Assembly: GCA_004565275.1 (NCBI GenBank)
Contig: SDOX01000145.1
Coordinates: 193,071 to 257,070 of the forward strand
DNA length: 64,000 bases
Origin: Nannochloropsis salina CCMP1776
Lineage: Eukaryota > Sar > Eustigmatophyceae > Eustigmatales > Monodopsidaceae
Reading direction: 5' to 3'
Below are positions 43,105-54,224 of the stretch, piece after piece. Within the stretch, counting starts at the first letter, position 1. Every line of letters begins with the position of its first letter. The position numbers and the translations under genes are program-made. The notes under the pieces are model-generated. The model saw only the letters and a program-made list of their open reading frames with translations. It did no database searches and had not been told where the DNA came from.

Positions 43105-44275
43105 GTCCACGATATTGACTGAATTTTGCGCTTCTGGTTTTTGTACACGTTCTGATATGATCACTCGAAGTAAACAACCAGCAGCGGTTGAAATGGGATT
43201 CAAGCCTGGGGGGAGAGCCTGCAAAAGATGTGGAAACAGGTCAAGTGTTACGATACGCAAAACCTTTGCACGTAAGGTAATCCTTAACCAGTGTGGTACC
43301 ACTGCGGCGCTGTCTCCGCAAAGTGAGAAATCCAAAACCATGACATGCAACTTCTTGCAAGACGAGGGAGAGCGATCAGGCAGTCGCTCGTCGTTGGGGG
43401 AGTTACGAGGTGAGAGCCCGGGCCGCTACGAGATAAATTTTAATTCCAATTGCAGTCATTTTTGTTTTTCGAGGATCACGATCTATTTATCTCCAGCATT
43501 CAAGAAGAATTGGTCACAAAACCATTGCTTGAACCTGTTAAAGCGGCAAAGTTGCCCTCTTTGATTTCATGTTAGAGGAAGTTGGGTAGTGATGTTTCTC
43601 GTCCTTCTCGCTCAAACGATCGATCCGCTGGCGCAATGTCACGCACTCCTTCCCCGCGCTGACTTCCTTATTGCATGTCCCGTTAATTTTATCAGAAGAG
43701 ACATTTTTTTCCCCTTGTGATTTTCTAACAGAGAAAGACAAAATAAATGATATAATCCTTGTCGACATTCATACATGTTGCAATGAGTGTGCAATGAAGT
43801 TCAGAAAACATAGGCATCTGTCGTGAGGGATCGTCCCTCGTGGCCTCCTCCACACGCTTCCATTGACATTGCTCTCACGCATGGTTGAGGTTTTGGAACT
43901 GTACTTACATTATCGCGTGGGAATAAAATTCTCTTATATTTTTTTAATGTAGGGCAAGATGATGTTAAAAGTCATCAGTGTCTTCTTTGCGTAGATTACT
44001 CCACGGGGTGGTACTCAGATCTCCGAGGTGGCAGCGCCTCAATTACCAGCCAAAAAGCACAGAATGACCCCTGTATGATTCACTCCCTCATGCAAGTCCT
44101 TGAAATACTAGTTTTGAGCGACTGATGCCCTTGCGTGTATAATTTTTGATATTTATCCTCCCTTTTGCCAGTTATTGAGACCTTTTAAGCACTGAACGGT
44201 TTCCCTCGTTTTCAGCCTGAAGACCAAACGTTAAGTTGATTGACCTTTTTTCCCCTGTCACAGCTAGCGTGAGCT
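43105..44275. promoter_or_regulatory. Divergent region between UBE2S and PH-domain genes
   Basis: It contains the upstream regions of both genes. Minus-strand open frames here (43105-43350 continuing the UBE2S frame, and 43538-43768) lack recognisable features. An AT-rich block lies near 43920-43960. Confidence 0.4.
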
Positions 44276-45760
44276 ATGAGCGGGTTTTACGGTAATAACC
44301 CTTTCGACATGCTGGACAGCGGCGTGACCGGCACGCCTTCAGGTACTCAGTCTGAAAGCAAGCCTATCCCGCAAGCTACCTCGCAGCAACAACACGCGGA
44401 GACTTTAGACGATCTCATCAATCCTTTCGCAGTGCTCGGTTTAGACAACGATGGCAAGTCTTCCTCGACTTCGCTTCCTCATCCCCAGGCCTCGGGCGCG
44501 GGCTGCCTTCCTTCACAGGCTCCGAGCGCCGCAACGTGCCCCCCCCCCCAGCTCGTCGCACCCCAACCTGTGGCCATGCTCCAAGCGCTCACACCCACTA
44601 GTCAATCATTGCAGCCCCGGGTTCATCCCTCCAGCCAATCCATATTTCAGCCGCCAGCGCCCATTTTCACGCAACAAGTTTACACACCCTCGGTGAGCCC
44701 TGCCTTCGGGAGCAGTCCGTCCTCTGCCTATGGACAAGCGAGCCCCGCCTACGGTTCTTACTCCCCGACCAGCCCCGCTTTTGACAGCAGCCTACACACG
44801 GGAAAACTCGGCTACCTTTCTCCCTCGCCGTCCCCTGTAGGAAGCGGCGGGAGCGCCAAGGTTGTAACAGACGCCGACTTGACCCTCTTCGCCGGGCCCC
44901 CGCGCTCTCCAACGCCGGCACCCGCCAGCCCGACTCCCATCACGCCCCACTTGCAGCATGGAGCACCCCCAGCAACAAGCCATAAGGTCAACGATGGATG
45001 GGACAACGACGATTTCGGGATCTCCTGGGATGCATCCGAAGCGACGTCGGCGGAGACGCAGCCTGAGAAGCCCGAGCCCGCAGCCCCGGTGGAAGACCGA
45101 TTTCGGCAAGGGTCTGCGGTGGAGTCCCCCTATGCAAGCCGGGGCAAAACGCTGAGCCCGACGGAGGCAGCGATCGCGGCGGAGCACAGGACGGAGGGGA
45201 CCATCCTGGCCCGCATTTCCGTGCGTACCCTGATCGTGAAGGAGTGGAAAGACACCTTCTGGACCATCAACAAGGGGAAGCTCCTCCTCTACCGCTCCCG
45301 CGAAGACTTTTTGTACAACCCTGTCGGGGTCATGGTCAAGAAGGATATTCCCCTCTGCGACAATCTGCGGTGTTCGGAGGTGACGTGCAAGCCCTATAAG
45401 GGCTACGGGGACCTCTACCACTTCACCTTGGAGGAAATGCTGGACTACGGCCCCTCCCTGGTCGCCAAGTTCGCCTCCAGGCGCGCCAAGATCGTCCGGG
45501 AGCTCCGCGCCGTCATTGTAGCCTACATCATTGCGGAGCGGAAGAAGCGGCTCCGGGCAAGGCGACGATCGCCCGGCAGTCCGCGAGTCTATAGTAGCTC
45601 TCCCTACGCGCAGGGAGGGGACTACCGCCAACATCAACGCTCTCCCACAGTCGGACGGACGGGTCCTCGAACGGCGAGTCCCAAGGCGGAAAGCGAGGCT
45701 TCAGGTGCCTCGGGTGCGGGAGGCTTGGATAAGTACGCGAAGTGGGGCCAGATTAGTTGA
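44276..45760 (+). CDS. PH-domain protein with NPF endocytic motifs
   Basis: Intronless, 494 residues. The N-terminal half is disordered, with two NPF motifs (NNPFDML at about 8, INPFAVLGL at about 49), which in other eukaryotes bind EH-domain endocytic proteins, and with Ser/Pro/Ala/Tyr repeats (PAFGSSPSSAYGQASPAYG). A short DDDFG-type acidic stretch (WDNDDFGISWD) precedes a PH domain at about residues 300-425 (EGTILARISVRTLIVKEWKD, FWTINKGKLLLYRS, ending in a long amphipathic helix). The C-terminus is Arg/Ser-rich. Inferred role: a membrane-lipid-binding adaptor in clathrin/endosome traffic. I do not recognise a named orthologue. Confidence 0.78.
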   Translation: MSGFYGNNPFDMLDSGVTGTPSGTQSESKPIPQATSQQQHAETLDDLINPFAVLGLDNDGKSSSTSLPHPQASGAGCLPSQAPSAATCPPPQLVAPQPVAMLQALTPTSQSLQPRVHPSSQSIFQPPAPIFTQQVYTPSVSPAFGSSPSSAYGQASPAYGSYSPTSPAFDSSLHTGKLGYLSPSPSPVGSGGSAKVVTDADLTLFAGPPRSPTPAPASPTPITPHLQHGAPPATSHKVNDGWDNDDFGISWDASEATSAETQPEKPEPAAPVEDRFRQGSAVESPYASRGKTLSPTEAAIAAEHRTEGTILARISVRTLIVKEWKDTFWTINKGKLLLYRSREDFLYNPVGVMVKKDIPLCDNLRCSEVTCKPYKGYGDLYHFTLEEMLDYGPSLVAKFASRRAKIVRELRAVIVAYIIAERKKRLRARRRSPGSPRVYSSSPYAQGGDYRQHQRSPTVGRTGPRTASPKAESEASGASGAGGLDKYAKWGQIS

Positions 45761-46830
45761 AAGAAGGGCCGGGACAAAGGCTCTCAAGAGAGCAGTAGAG
45801 GGGGCGTATAAGCTCCAAATTTGAATGAGGACAGCAAGGAAATCATTACAAGCGTTCATTTTAGGATTATTGAAAAGTCTTGAAGACAAAGAAACTCCTC
45901 TACATTGTCAATAAAGCCGTTGCGATAAGAGGTCGAGAAGACCGTATTAGAGGGACGCCTAAAGGCTGTATCAGGAACACATGTCTTCACGCTTGCGACA
46001 AGATTTCATGTATAGTAGCGGACCAAAACAACGACCATCAAACAGAAGATAGAATGCATTTGAGGGAAGTCGAGATCGTGAGAGGTTCGACGAACACACC
46101 GACAGACTAGATTGTCCATGTAATTTTTTTCGCGTGAATGGAGAGACAGACATTGAGAGCTTTTGATCTGGTCGGTTTTTGTTGCATATTTTTTTCAAAC
46201 AAAGAAAGTAGATACGAATGTATATATATGTGTGTGTACACTTTTTTTTTTATAAAATGCCTCGAGAATACTTCTGCGCGGTAGTGCGAAACATCAGTAG
46301 ACTCCAGAAGAGTACGCAAAGCCGCACGCGAAGCCCTCCATATGGCCGACCCTCTTTCTTCTGGGCGATCTCGCATAATATTGACATAGCATACATACAG
46401 ACTATGCTCTTGAAAATTGATCGGTCTCAAGGGAAACACGACGACAACGAAACATATATATATATTTGTCTCAATGCTCGATTGTATTCCCTCCATCGCC
46501 TCTTGCAGCAAATACAGAGCCAGTTTTTCAATTATATATCACCCCATTCATGTACTTTTCGTTAACCCTCATGTCCCTGATGCACGTATCGCAGGTTGCC
46601 CCTCTATGAGTTACATACAGTAAAGTCCTTTCCTCAGCGTTGCATGATCCCCCCCACGAAGCACTCGCGAGCTCTGTCTTCATGACCTATCTCCTTCCTG
46701 ACTTCTCAATCACTATCTCTCCAATACGGCTTTCGCTTGCATATTCAACGCTTTCGGTTGCGCTATACCGTTCGTGTCCTGCTGTCTCTTCCTCCATCTC
46801 TGTAGGCTCCACTAGGTCCGATTCATTCAC
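45761..46830. other. Intergenic, AT-rich, no gene seen
   Basis: Both flanking genes end here (PH protein on plus, HPRT on minus). TATATATATGTGTGTG and a T-run occur near 46220-46255. A 134-codon minus frame at 46107-46511 is AT-biased and featureless. Confidence 0.4.
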
Positions 46831-47619
46831 TCAGGCGTTGGTCTTGAACTTCTCGATGCCGAGCTCGTTGATCACGCAGATGTGCAGCATGTCTCGGAAG
46901 GCTTCGTTGTAGTCCAGGGAGTAGCCCACCACGAAGAGGTCCGGAATGTCGAAGGCCACGTAGTCCGCCTTGAACCCGCACGACCGGTGCGTCCTCTTCT
47001 CCATCAGGGCCGCCACCCGAACACTGGCCGGGGCCGCATTTTTCTCAATGTACGGCACCAGCTGCGACATGGTCAGCCCCGAGTCAATCAAGTCCTCCAC
47101 AAGCAACAAGTGTCTGCCCCTCAAGTTTTTCATGTCCGTGCCCGTGATTTGCACCTTGCCAGTGCTTTCAGTGCCCTCGTACGACTTCACCCGCACAAAG
47201 TCGAACGAGAATTGAAATTTTGCCGTGTTTGTCCGCCGATGCGACGAGAGATTGATCAAGGCGGTTTGAAGCTCCCAGAAAAAGGAGGAGCCGCCCTTGA
47301 GGACACAGAGGAGGTGCAAGGTCTTGTCGGCGTATTCCTGATTGATGTCGAAGGCAAGCTTATGAACCCGATCTTGTATCAGTCCATGGGGAATGAGAAT
47401 GTGCGATACGGCGTCCTGGTATTGCGGCGGGATGAGGAAGGAGGATACAGGTAAGAAGGGAGCATCCGAGCTCTCGCCCTCCCCCTCGTCCGGGATGCGG
47501 ATGATGCCCGTTCGCCGAGTGCTGACAATGGGTGAAGAGTTATCAGAAATGGCGTGAGCCGAAGTGGATGCGCTCGGATTGCCGCTCTTAGTGACGCCGA
47601 CGGCGTCGTTGCCGCTCAT
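46831..47619 (-). CDS. Hypoxanthine-guanine phosphoribosyltransferase
   Basis: Intronless, 262 residues from the ATG at 47619 (the longer frame to 47646 begins without ATG). It salvages hypoxanthine/guanine to IMP/GMP with PRPP. Blocks: LCVLKGGSSFFWELQTAL (pyrophosphate loop), the flexible loop with VRVKSYEGTESTGKVQI, the PRPP motif LLVEDLIDSGLTMSQLVPYI, and KADYVAFDIPDLFVVGYSLD (purine-binding lysine and aromatic). The N-terminal 60 residues are Ser/Gly-rich and not part of the fold; no organelle leader is evident, so cytosol is most likely. Confidence 0.93.
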   Translation of the reverse strand: MSGNDAVGVTKSGNPSASTSAHAISDNSSPIVSTRRTGIIRIPDEGEGESSDAPFLPVSSFLIPPQYQDAVSHILIPHGLIQDRVHKLAFDINQEYADKTLHLLCVLKGGSSFFWELQTALINLSSHRRTNTAKFQFSFDFVRVKSYEGTESTGKVQITGTDMKNLRGRHLLLVEDLIDSGLTMSQLVPYIEKNAAPASVRVAALMEKRTHRSCGFKADYVAFDIPDLFVVGYSLDYNEAFRDMLHICVINELGIEKFKTNA

Positions 47620-48970
47620 TTCCGAGGAACACACGCGACGGGACACTATGGGGGCAAGAAAAAAGGGAGAGGGGTGGAGTGATGTGAAAGATTGACGTTA
47701 AAGGCTCGATATGGGCTCTAGGGTTGCACAATTATGCTTCCAATGTACATCGCATGATCCTGTGGCGGGTTTCGACACTGTGCGTGAGGACTCAGGGTGG
47801 GGACAAGTCTGGGGAGAGAGGCACATGGACCCTAAACGTGCACCGTTTCTCAAGTTGTCCGATGCAACGCCGCAAAAGAGCCGCAAAAGAGCCGCAAAAA
47901 GTTTTGAAGAATCTTTTAAAAATCGTGCACAATGAGTAGTGATATGGCTATGGCAAAAAGCTCAGAGAGGTCCTTGATTGATGTGACCTAGTGCAGTCGG
48001 AATCTCCGTCGTCTTCCCCTGGAAGTTTCATCGCGCTCTAATTTTAGCCAACTATACATGGGAGTATTGACATCATCACAAAAATGAAGCTTAAAAATTT
48101 AGTCAAACTTGTGGTCTCCGTTGTAAGAAAGCTGCATTTGCCTGGTTGAATGTGGAGGGTTCCGAGACTCGCGTCTCCCGGGATAATGTCCAGTTTGATG
48201 CATTTGTAAGATGGAAATAACGGTCTGACCTCCCTTAAATGAGGATCCTTCATGCTTATCATTAGTGAAAAGGACAAACCAACACAAGTACTCGATCTCG
48301 TGCCCGTGCGCATGCAAAGCCCTCCCAGCTTTTCCGTGCGACACGAGACGTACCCCCTCCGAGCTGGGATGGGGGAACCTCCTGTCTAGCCCCACCGCCT
48401 TCTTGGTCTTCCGCAAGGCCTCGTGTCCATCCCATGGCCATGCCAGCGCGTCCTTGTGTGCACACGTACATTATTATTGGAGCCACTTGCAAGTCTTTTA
48501 TGGGACACACCTTTCATGGCCACAGCAAGGGGGAATAGAGCGAGGGTAAAGAGAAAATGATATCAGGGACAGGGGTATGTCATCGTTCCCCGCAAAATAT
48601 TAGTTTTGATATTGCATCCCCTTTTTGAATGCATTGGCGTCGTCAAGACTTCATTTCAAATGTTAGTGGTGGAGTTATTGCCTCGTCAAATGAGAGGAGG
48701 ATGGGTAATCTTGCATTCTGGTAGATCCTGTTACATAGCCAGCAGACAAGAAACCAGTGCTCCCCAGGAGTATATGCTCACTGGTAATTTTTTCGGTTTG
48801 TTTCCCTTTCAATCGACACAATCAGTGCACCTTCTATTGATACTTGACGTTTGTCAGTCACCTCCTGGGCCTCACTTCCCGAACCACCCGCCACCATTAC
48901 TAGTTTGGCGGTCTGAAGACCTTTGATTGACTAGACCCTGCGCTCGATTGGTATCCCTGCACAAATAAGT
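47620..48970. promoter_or_regulatory. Divergent region between HPRT and CUL3
   Basis: About 1.35 kb with no supported gene. A short tandem run of an 11-base unit (AAAAGAGCCGC) sits at 47872-47903. Promoters of both genes are presumably here. Confidence 0.45.
47872..47903. repeat. Short tandem repeat, AAAAGAGCCGC about 2.9 copies
   Basis: Copies follow each other without spacer in the HPRT/CUL3 intergenic region, then decay into AAAAAG. Confidence 0.75.
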
Positions 48971-51226
48971 ATGGCCACAAACAAAAAGTTTGTCATTAAG
49001 CCATACAAACAGCATGCACAGATGGATCGGCAGCGGGCCATCACGGTGTGGGGAGAGCTGAGCGGGGCCATTGACGAGATCTTCCGAAAGAACGCCAGCA
49101 ACCTGAGCTTTGAACATCTTTACAGGAATGCCTACAACCTCGTATTACACAAACACGCCGAAATCCTGTATCAAGGAGTACAAAATTCGGTGCAAACTTA
49201 CTTAAATACAGTGAGCACATTCGTCGCCAATGCGTCTGACGAGCGTCTGCTGGAGGAGATCAATTTGAGGTGGGGCGAGCACCAGGTAACCATGAGCATG
49301 GTGCGAGATATACTTATGTACATGGACAGGACGTACGTGCCACAGCACAACAAGACCAAGGTGTACGACTTGGGTTTGCGAATTTTCCGGGACGCGATCG
49401 CCCGGCACCCGCAGGTTAAGGACCGGCTGCGGTCGCTGCTGTTGGGGAGCATTAGAGCGGAGCGCGAGGGGCAGCTGGTTGACAGGAGCTTGCTGCGCTC
49501 CACGCTGTCCATGCTCATGGAGCTGGGCATCGAGGGAACGGCCGTGTACGAGGAGGACTTTGAGAGGGAGTTCCTGAGGACGACGAGGGCCTTCTACCGG
49601 GCAGAGAGCCTGGACGTGATTAGCAAGAACACCTGTCCTGTTTACATGCGCAAAGCGGAGCAGCGGCTCCTGGAGGAGCAAGAGAGGGTGGCACAGTACT
49701 TGGACCGATCCACCGACCCGAAGCTTCGAGCCATATTGGAGGAGGAGCTGGTGAAGACGCACGCGAGCAGTCTGATCGAGATGGAGGGCTCGGGGTGCCG
49801 GGCCATGTTTCGTGACGGCAAGACGGAGGACTTGGAGCGGATGTACCTCTTGTTCGCCCGCGTCCCCAGCACCCTGGAGGAGCTTCGGGGGGCCATGGCG
49901 GAGTATGTGAAGTCGGCGGGGAGGGAGCTGGTGGCGGACCAGGAGAGAGTGAGGGAGCCGGTGGTGTTCGTGAAGGGCCTGCTCGACATGCGGGATAAGT
50001 TTGATCGGATCGTCTCAGATGCTTTCCAAGGAGAAAAAGCTGCCCAGAAAAAACTTCAGGAGGCGTTCGAGGATTTCATTAACATGGACACTCGCTGCGC
50101 GCATTACCTTGCCCTTTATGTGGACGATCTTCTCAAGGTGGGGTTGAAGGGGATGACGGAGGAAGATGCAGACGGGGCCCTGAGCAAGTTTATCGTCATC
50201 TTCAAGTTCTTGCAGGACAAGGACGTTTTCGAGAACTACTACAAACAGCACTTGAGCAAACGCCTGCTGGGAGGGCGGTCCGTGAACGACGAGTTTGAGA
50301 AGCAGATGATCGTCAAGCTGAAGACGGAGTGCGGTTACCACTTTACGAGCAAGCTTGAGGGGATGTTCAACGACATGCGGCTTTCCAAGGACGCGATGGA
50401 GGAATTTCGAAAGGCGGGCGTAAGCCGGGTGGGCGGAGTGGAGCTGGAAGTGAACATGCTGACAATGGGCTACTGGCCTTCGCAGGCATTGACAACTTGC
50501 AACCTCCCGCCCGAGATCAAGGCGTGCTGCCAAGTCTTCCAAAATTTTTACTTGAACAAACATAGTGGGCGCAAAGTCACGTGGCAGGCGGGCATGGGCT
50601 CAGCGGACATTCGCGCCACGTTCGGGAATAGCCGGAAGCATGAACTGAATGTGCATACCTACTCCATGTGCATTCTTATGCTGTTCAATGCTGCTGACAC
50701 CCTCACGCTGGAGGACATCCAGAAAGCCACGCAGATCCCTGAGAACGAGCTCCGACGCAATCTGATATCGCTGTGCACTAACAAGCACCGGATCCTCCGC
50801 AAGGCCTCTAAGGGGAAAGGAGTCACGGAGAATGACCGTTTCACCTTTAACGCCGATTTTACGAGCAAGTTGAGGCGAATCAAGGTGCCTCTGGTCTCTA
50901 TGAAAGAAGCCGTGGTAGATGGGCGGGCGGGAGAAGGAGAGGGAGGAGGGGGAGGCTTGGGCCCAGGGGGGGAGCGGCTTGTCAATGGGATCCCTGCTGC
51001 AGTGGAGGAAGATCGACGACACCTGGTTGAGGCAGCAATCGTGCGCATTATGAAGGCACGCAGGAAACTGGGGCACAATGAGTTGATCGCTGAGGTCACC
51101 AGGCAGCTCTCTATGCGTTTTACTGCATCTCCCCCGTTCATCAAAAATCGGATCGAAAGTCTAATAGAAAGGGACTATTTGGAGAGAGGGGCAAATGACC
51201 GAAAAACTTACGCTTATTTGGCGTGA
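48971..51226 (+). CDS. CUL3: Cullin-3 ubiquitin-ligase scaffold
   Basis: Intronless, 751 residues, close to the 768 of human CUL3. It bridges BTB-domain substrate adaptors and the RING protein RBX1. The N-terminal cullin repeats begin with KKFVIKPYKQHAQMD and LSFEHLYRNAYNLVLHKHAE (the BTB-interaction helix region of CUL3), the cullin homology domain contains LSKRLLGGRSVNDEFEKQMI and KLKTECGYHFTSKLEGMFND, and the C-terminal winged helix has the NEDD8 site: K695 in VRIMKARRKL. It ends DRKTYAYLA, as CUL3 does. A Gly-rich insert of about 20 residues (near 655) precedes the neddylation motif. The choice of CUL3 over CUL1/4 rests on the N-terminus. Confidence 0.95.
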   Translation: MATNKKFVIKPYKQHAQMDRQRAITVWGELSGAIDEIFRKNASNLSFEHLYRNAYNLVLHKHAEILYQGVQNSVQTYLNTVSTFVANASDERLLEEINLRWGEHQVTMSMVRDILMYMDRTYVPQHNKTKVYDLGLRIFRDAIARHPQVKDRLRSLLLGSIRAEREGQLVDRSLLRSTLSMLMELGIEGTAVYEEDFEREFLRTTRAFYRAESLDVISKNTCPVYMRKAEQRLLEEQERVAQYLDRSTDPKLRAILEEELVKTHASSLIEMEGSGCRAMFRDGKTEDLERMYLLFARVPSTLEELRGAMAEYVKSAGRELVADQERVREPVVFVKGLLDMRDKFDRIVSDAFQGEKAAQKKLQEAFEDFINMDTRCAHYLALYVDDLLKVGLKGMTEEDADGALSKFIVIFKFLQDKDVFENYYKQHLSKRLLGGRSVNDEFEKQMIVKLKTECGYHFTSKLEGMFNDMRLSKDAMEEFRKAGVSRVGGVELEVNMLTMGYWPSQALTTCNLPPEIKACCQVFQNFYLNKHSGRKVTWQAGMGSADIRATFGNSRKHELNVHTYSMCILMLFNAADTLTLEDIQKATQIPENELRRNLISLCTNKHRILRKASKGKGVTENDRFTFNADFTSKLRRIKVPLVSMKEAVVDGRAGEGEGGGGGLGPGGERLVNGIPAAVEEDRRHLVEAAIVRIMKARRKLGHNELIAEVTRQLSMRFTASPPFIKNRIESLIERDYLERGANDRKTYAYLA

Positions 51227-52177
51227 GATTACACATTCGTAGTGTTATAAAACACTGAACACGCCGATTTGCAATATAGGTCGGAGGGATGCATCGCGAT
51301 TGGAGGGCAGCGCTGGGTGTATGCGATAGGTGTAATAAACGCAAGAGAAACGCCCACCGAGCTCACCGAAGGGGATGTCGCTGTCAAAAAATTAGTGTCG
51401 AATCACACAGGAAGTAGTGGACGTAAATAACCTCTAAAGTGAGCAAAAGTAGGTAGCCAAAGAATTAAGAACTGTACAGCATACCAGGGTTGCCCTGCGC
51501 ATTACTGACTATTTTCAAGGTACTTTGTGAAACAGCGCCATCTCATAACTCACCATCACTTTGAAGTAATAGCATTTATATCCTGGTGCATTCGAGAGCG
51601 CCTTCAAGTCCTAAGGGAGAGGATAGAGGCGCTCACTGAAACCAAAGCAGCATGTGGAATGGCCAAATGCTCTAAGCCCTACCGCTTTAAACCCGCCAAT
51701 CATGCTGGTCACCGATATTGTCAACTCGTTTACAACGTATAGACAAAACATGTTACAAATATGAACTTAGTTCACTATCTTGGTCATATATTTGGTCAAT
51801 AAATGAGCTTAGGCTGCTAAATACAGGGAGTCTTGAGAAAGACTCTCCGCGCTTATACGTACGTACCCCCCCACCAACCTCCCCGTACTCCCGCCCCCAA
51901 GGCAACGAGCGGGACTAAAAACCATATTGTCTGTTGTTTGAAAGCGGCCATGAAGATACTGTCATTGATACCGTAAATAAATATTCTTTACTGGGCGTGT
52001 GGTGTGCTTATCATGATAGCTTGTGATTGTTGCTTGTACGCGTCTGATTTTTAATCTCTGTCCTTCGATTACGTGCGCTCCTCTTCGTCACAGCAAGGTC
52101 TTCGTGCTCTCATCTTCCGTGAAGCCGCAAGCAGCGTTTAATTCATCATCCACTTTATATAGGACGTTCGATTACAC
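51227..52177. other. Intergenic, AT-rich, no gene seen
   Basis: It lies between two plus-strand genes. Several short open frames have no features. Probably CUL3 3' sequence and the APE2 promoter. Confidence 0.4.
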
Positions 52178-53720
52178 ATGGTGAAGATCATAAGCTGGAA
52201 TGTCGCCTCACTACCTGCTTTGCAGGGGTTTATCGAGCATGAGAAGGGTAGTATGAATCGCTTCTTAGAAGACCTGTGTGTGGACATCATGTGCTTCCAA
52301 GGTACGGACTTAGCTGAGGGCAAGTGTGCCATTTTTCAACGATTTATAAATTGAATATATGTAAGCAAATAAGGGAGGGTTACGAACGTGGTATTTGGAG
52401 TTTTTGTTGACCCAAGCGTCGAATCAGTCCAGCCGTCTTATTTCTTTTTAAACATTTCCAACATTTTTAAACAAATCCTCAGAAACAAAGCTATCTGTGA
52501 CACAAATAACCAAGAAACAAGCCTCCTTTCTCGTACCTGATGGCAAGTGGTGGACTTATTGGGCGGTGGGACAGACCCCGGGATACTGCGGTGTCGCTAC
52601 TTTTTGCAAGGCGGAGCAGCCCCTCTCCGTCTACACGGATGCGGATCTTTTTGCGGAAGAGGATGAGGCGCAACACTGCATCTCCAAAGAAGGGCGTTTG
52701 GTAGTGACGGACCATGGTGACTTTGTGCTATTCAATGTCTACTGCCCCAATGCAGGGGGCAAAGGTCGGCCCCGGATCGAATTTAAGGCGCGGTTTCTAG
52801 AAGCACTCTGGAGGAAGATGGAAGAGTTTCGTGTCTCGAGAGGAAGACGAGTGATTCTCGCGGGGGATTTAAATCTGGTGGCAGACATGAAGGCGGACAT
52901 GCACGAAGAATTTTGGAGCGCGGATGGTGTGGATGAACGGACGCGGCATTGGTTGCCCCGCCTCTTGTGTGAAGGGACCTACGTTGACTCGTTCAGGAGC
53001 CTTCACCCTGACCGGAAAGACGCCTACACTTTCTTCGACAACTACGTGACCACGCGACGGGGTCTCAATCAAGGTTACCGGATAGACTACATCCTTGTCT
53101 CCTCTGCTCCGTCGCCGGGTCCAAGGCTCCTCGCCGCCGAGATCCTGACCAACGTGTTGCGAACTAGCAAGGCCTCAGACCACGTGCCTGTGATGGTGGA
53201 ACTTGAGCTAGAACATGACAAACTGGGTAAAGAGGGGAGCAGGAATAAAGTGAATAATGTATCTGATCGGATGGAAGGAGCTGGACAACGTGTTGAGCCA
53301 CTTCCAGAGCAAAAAGCCGTCCTTGCCGCTCCCTCATACTTGCCACCTTCCGTGAAAGATACCATTGAAGGGCGGACAATTTTTCGAAAAATCCTTCCAG
53401 ACCCGAAGCAACCCAGTATCAAAGGATTTTTCGCGTCGACAAGGACACCGTCTGTGGTTGCGAACACGAAAGGGCAATCCGCAGGATCTGTTGAAAGTTC
53501 ACCTGGCACAGAAGGCGCTGCGAGCAAGGCCTCTTCATTCCCAGCAGCAACTGTAACAGAGTCAACTTGTACGTGTGAAGCAGAATGCGACTCCAAGCGA
53601 TTGGCCCAAAATGAGAAAGTGAACGAGGCTATGTCGATAGCAAGCAACAAAAAGAGACAACCGCTCAAGTCGGACAAGGGCAAGCTAAGCAAATACTTGA
53701 AAATTTCTCCCGATTTGTAA
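52178..53720 (+). CDS. AP endonuclease 2 (DNA base-excision repair)
   Basis: Two exons (52178-52301, 52483-53720) give 453 residues. The ExoIII-type fold removes abasic sites and 3' blocks. Catalytic residues appear in order: N8 (MVKIISWNVASL), E42 from the exon join (FQ|ETK), the YCPNAG block, GDLNLVADMKADMH (Asp, Asn), RIDYILVS and the terminal SDHVPVMVEL with the Asp-His pair. The extended insertion and RIDY/SDH blocks fit APE2. A PIP box for PCNA, QPSIKGFF, is at residues 351-358. The zf-GRF zinc finger at the C-terminus of many APE2 proteins is absent; the tail ends KLSKYLKISPDL. Confidence 0.92.
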
Positions 53721-54224
53721 GTGTTGCAATGAGACGGGGTGTCATGTCTCATGAACAAGTGTTCACATGCAATGGATTTGAAAAAAATATAAATATTGTC
53801 ACTCAAATATGGTTAAGAGGGAGTCATAACTTACAATATCATCATAGCAATTGTTTTATCTTTGGATCCCTTTCATATTGCTTGTCTCCAAAACAAAGTG
53901 CTTAATGAGTCTACAAAGGTCAGAATGCTGGAATCGGTCATTCCGGCAAAAGGCGACACGCCTTCTGGAATCGATCTTACTCAACAACTCTCGTACTGAT
54001 ATGGCTGAGTCAATGCCTGACGATTGCTTTTGACACTTTTCATGACTGCATTTTCAACTAGCAGTATGTTTCCATACATTGAAGAGGAAAAAGAAGTCAG
54101 GAATACTTACAACCCTTCCATGCTTTACATTACATTTCAACACCATGGATTTACTTGGCCAACTATGTCCCAGGGTTTTCTTCAATCTTTGCTAAGCTTT
54201 CGCTGTTCATCCCTGTCACCTGTG
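53721..54224. other. Intergenic, convergent 3' ends, no gene seen
   Basis: AT-rich 504 bases between the APE2 stop and the ankyrin-protein stop. AAAAAAATATAAATATTG near 53780 is the most AT-rich point; a poly(A) function is possible. Confidence 0.4.

Noticed and set aside
43105-43350. In-frame extension of UBE2S by 82 codons
   Set aside because: The family start is at [10 protein letters not shown]; the extension has no E2 resemblance and is probably 5' leader.
43538-43768. 76-codon minus-strand frame between UBE2S and the PH gene
   Set aside because: No domain, AT-biased and short; not enough to call a gene.
44792-45637. 281-codon minus-strand frame opposite the PH-domain gene
   Set aside because: Shadow frame with no conserved features; the plus strand shows a clear PH domain.
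46107-46511. 134-codon minus-strand frame in AT-rich DNA downstream of HPRT
   Set aside because: It contains translated simple repeats (TATATA, GTGTGT) and has no conserved segment.
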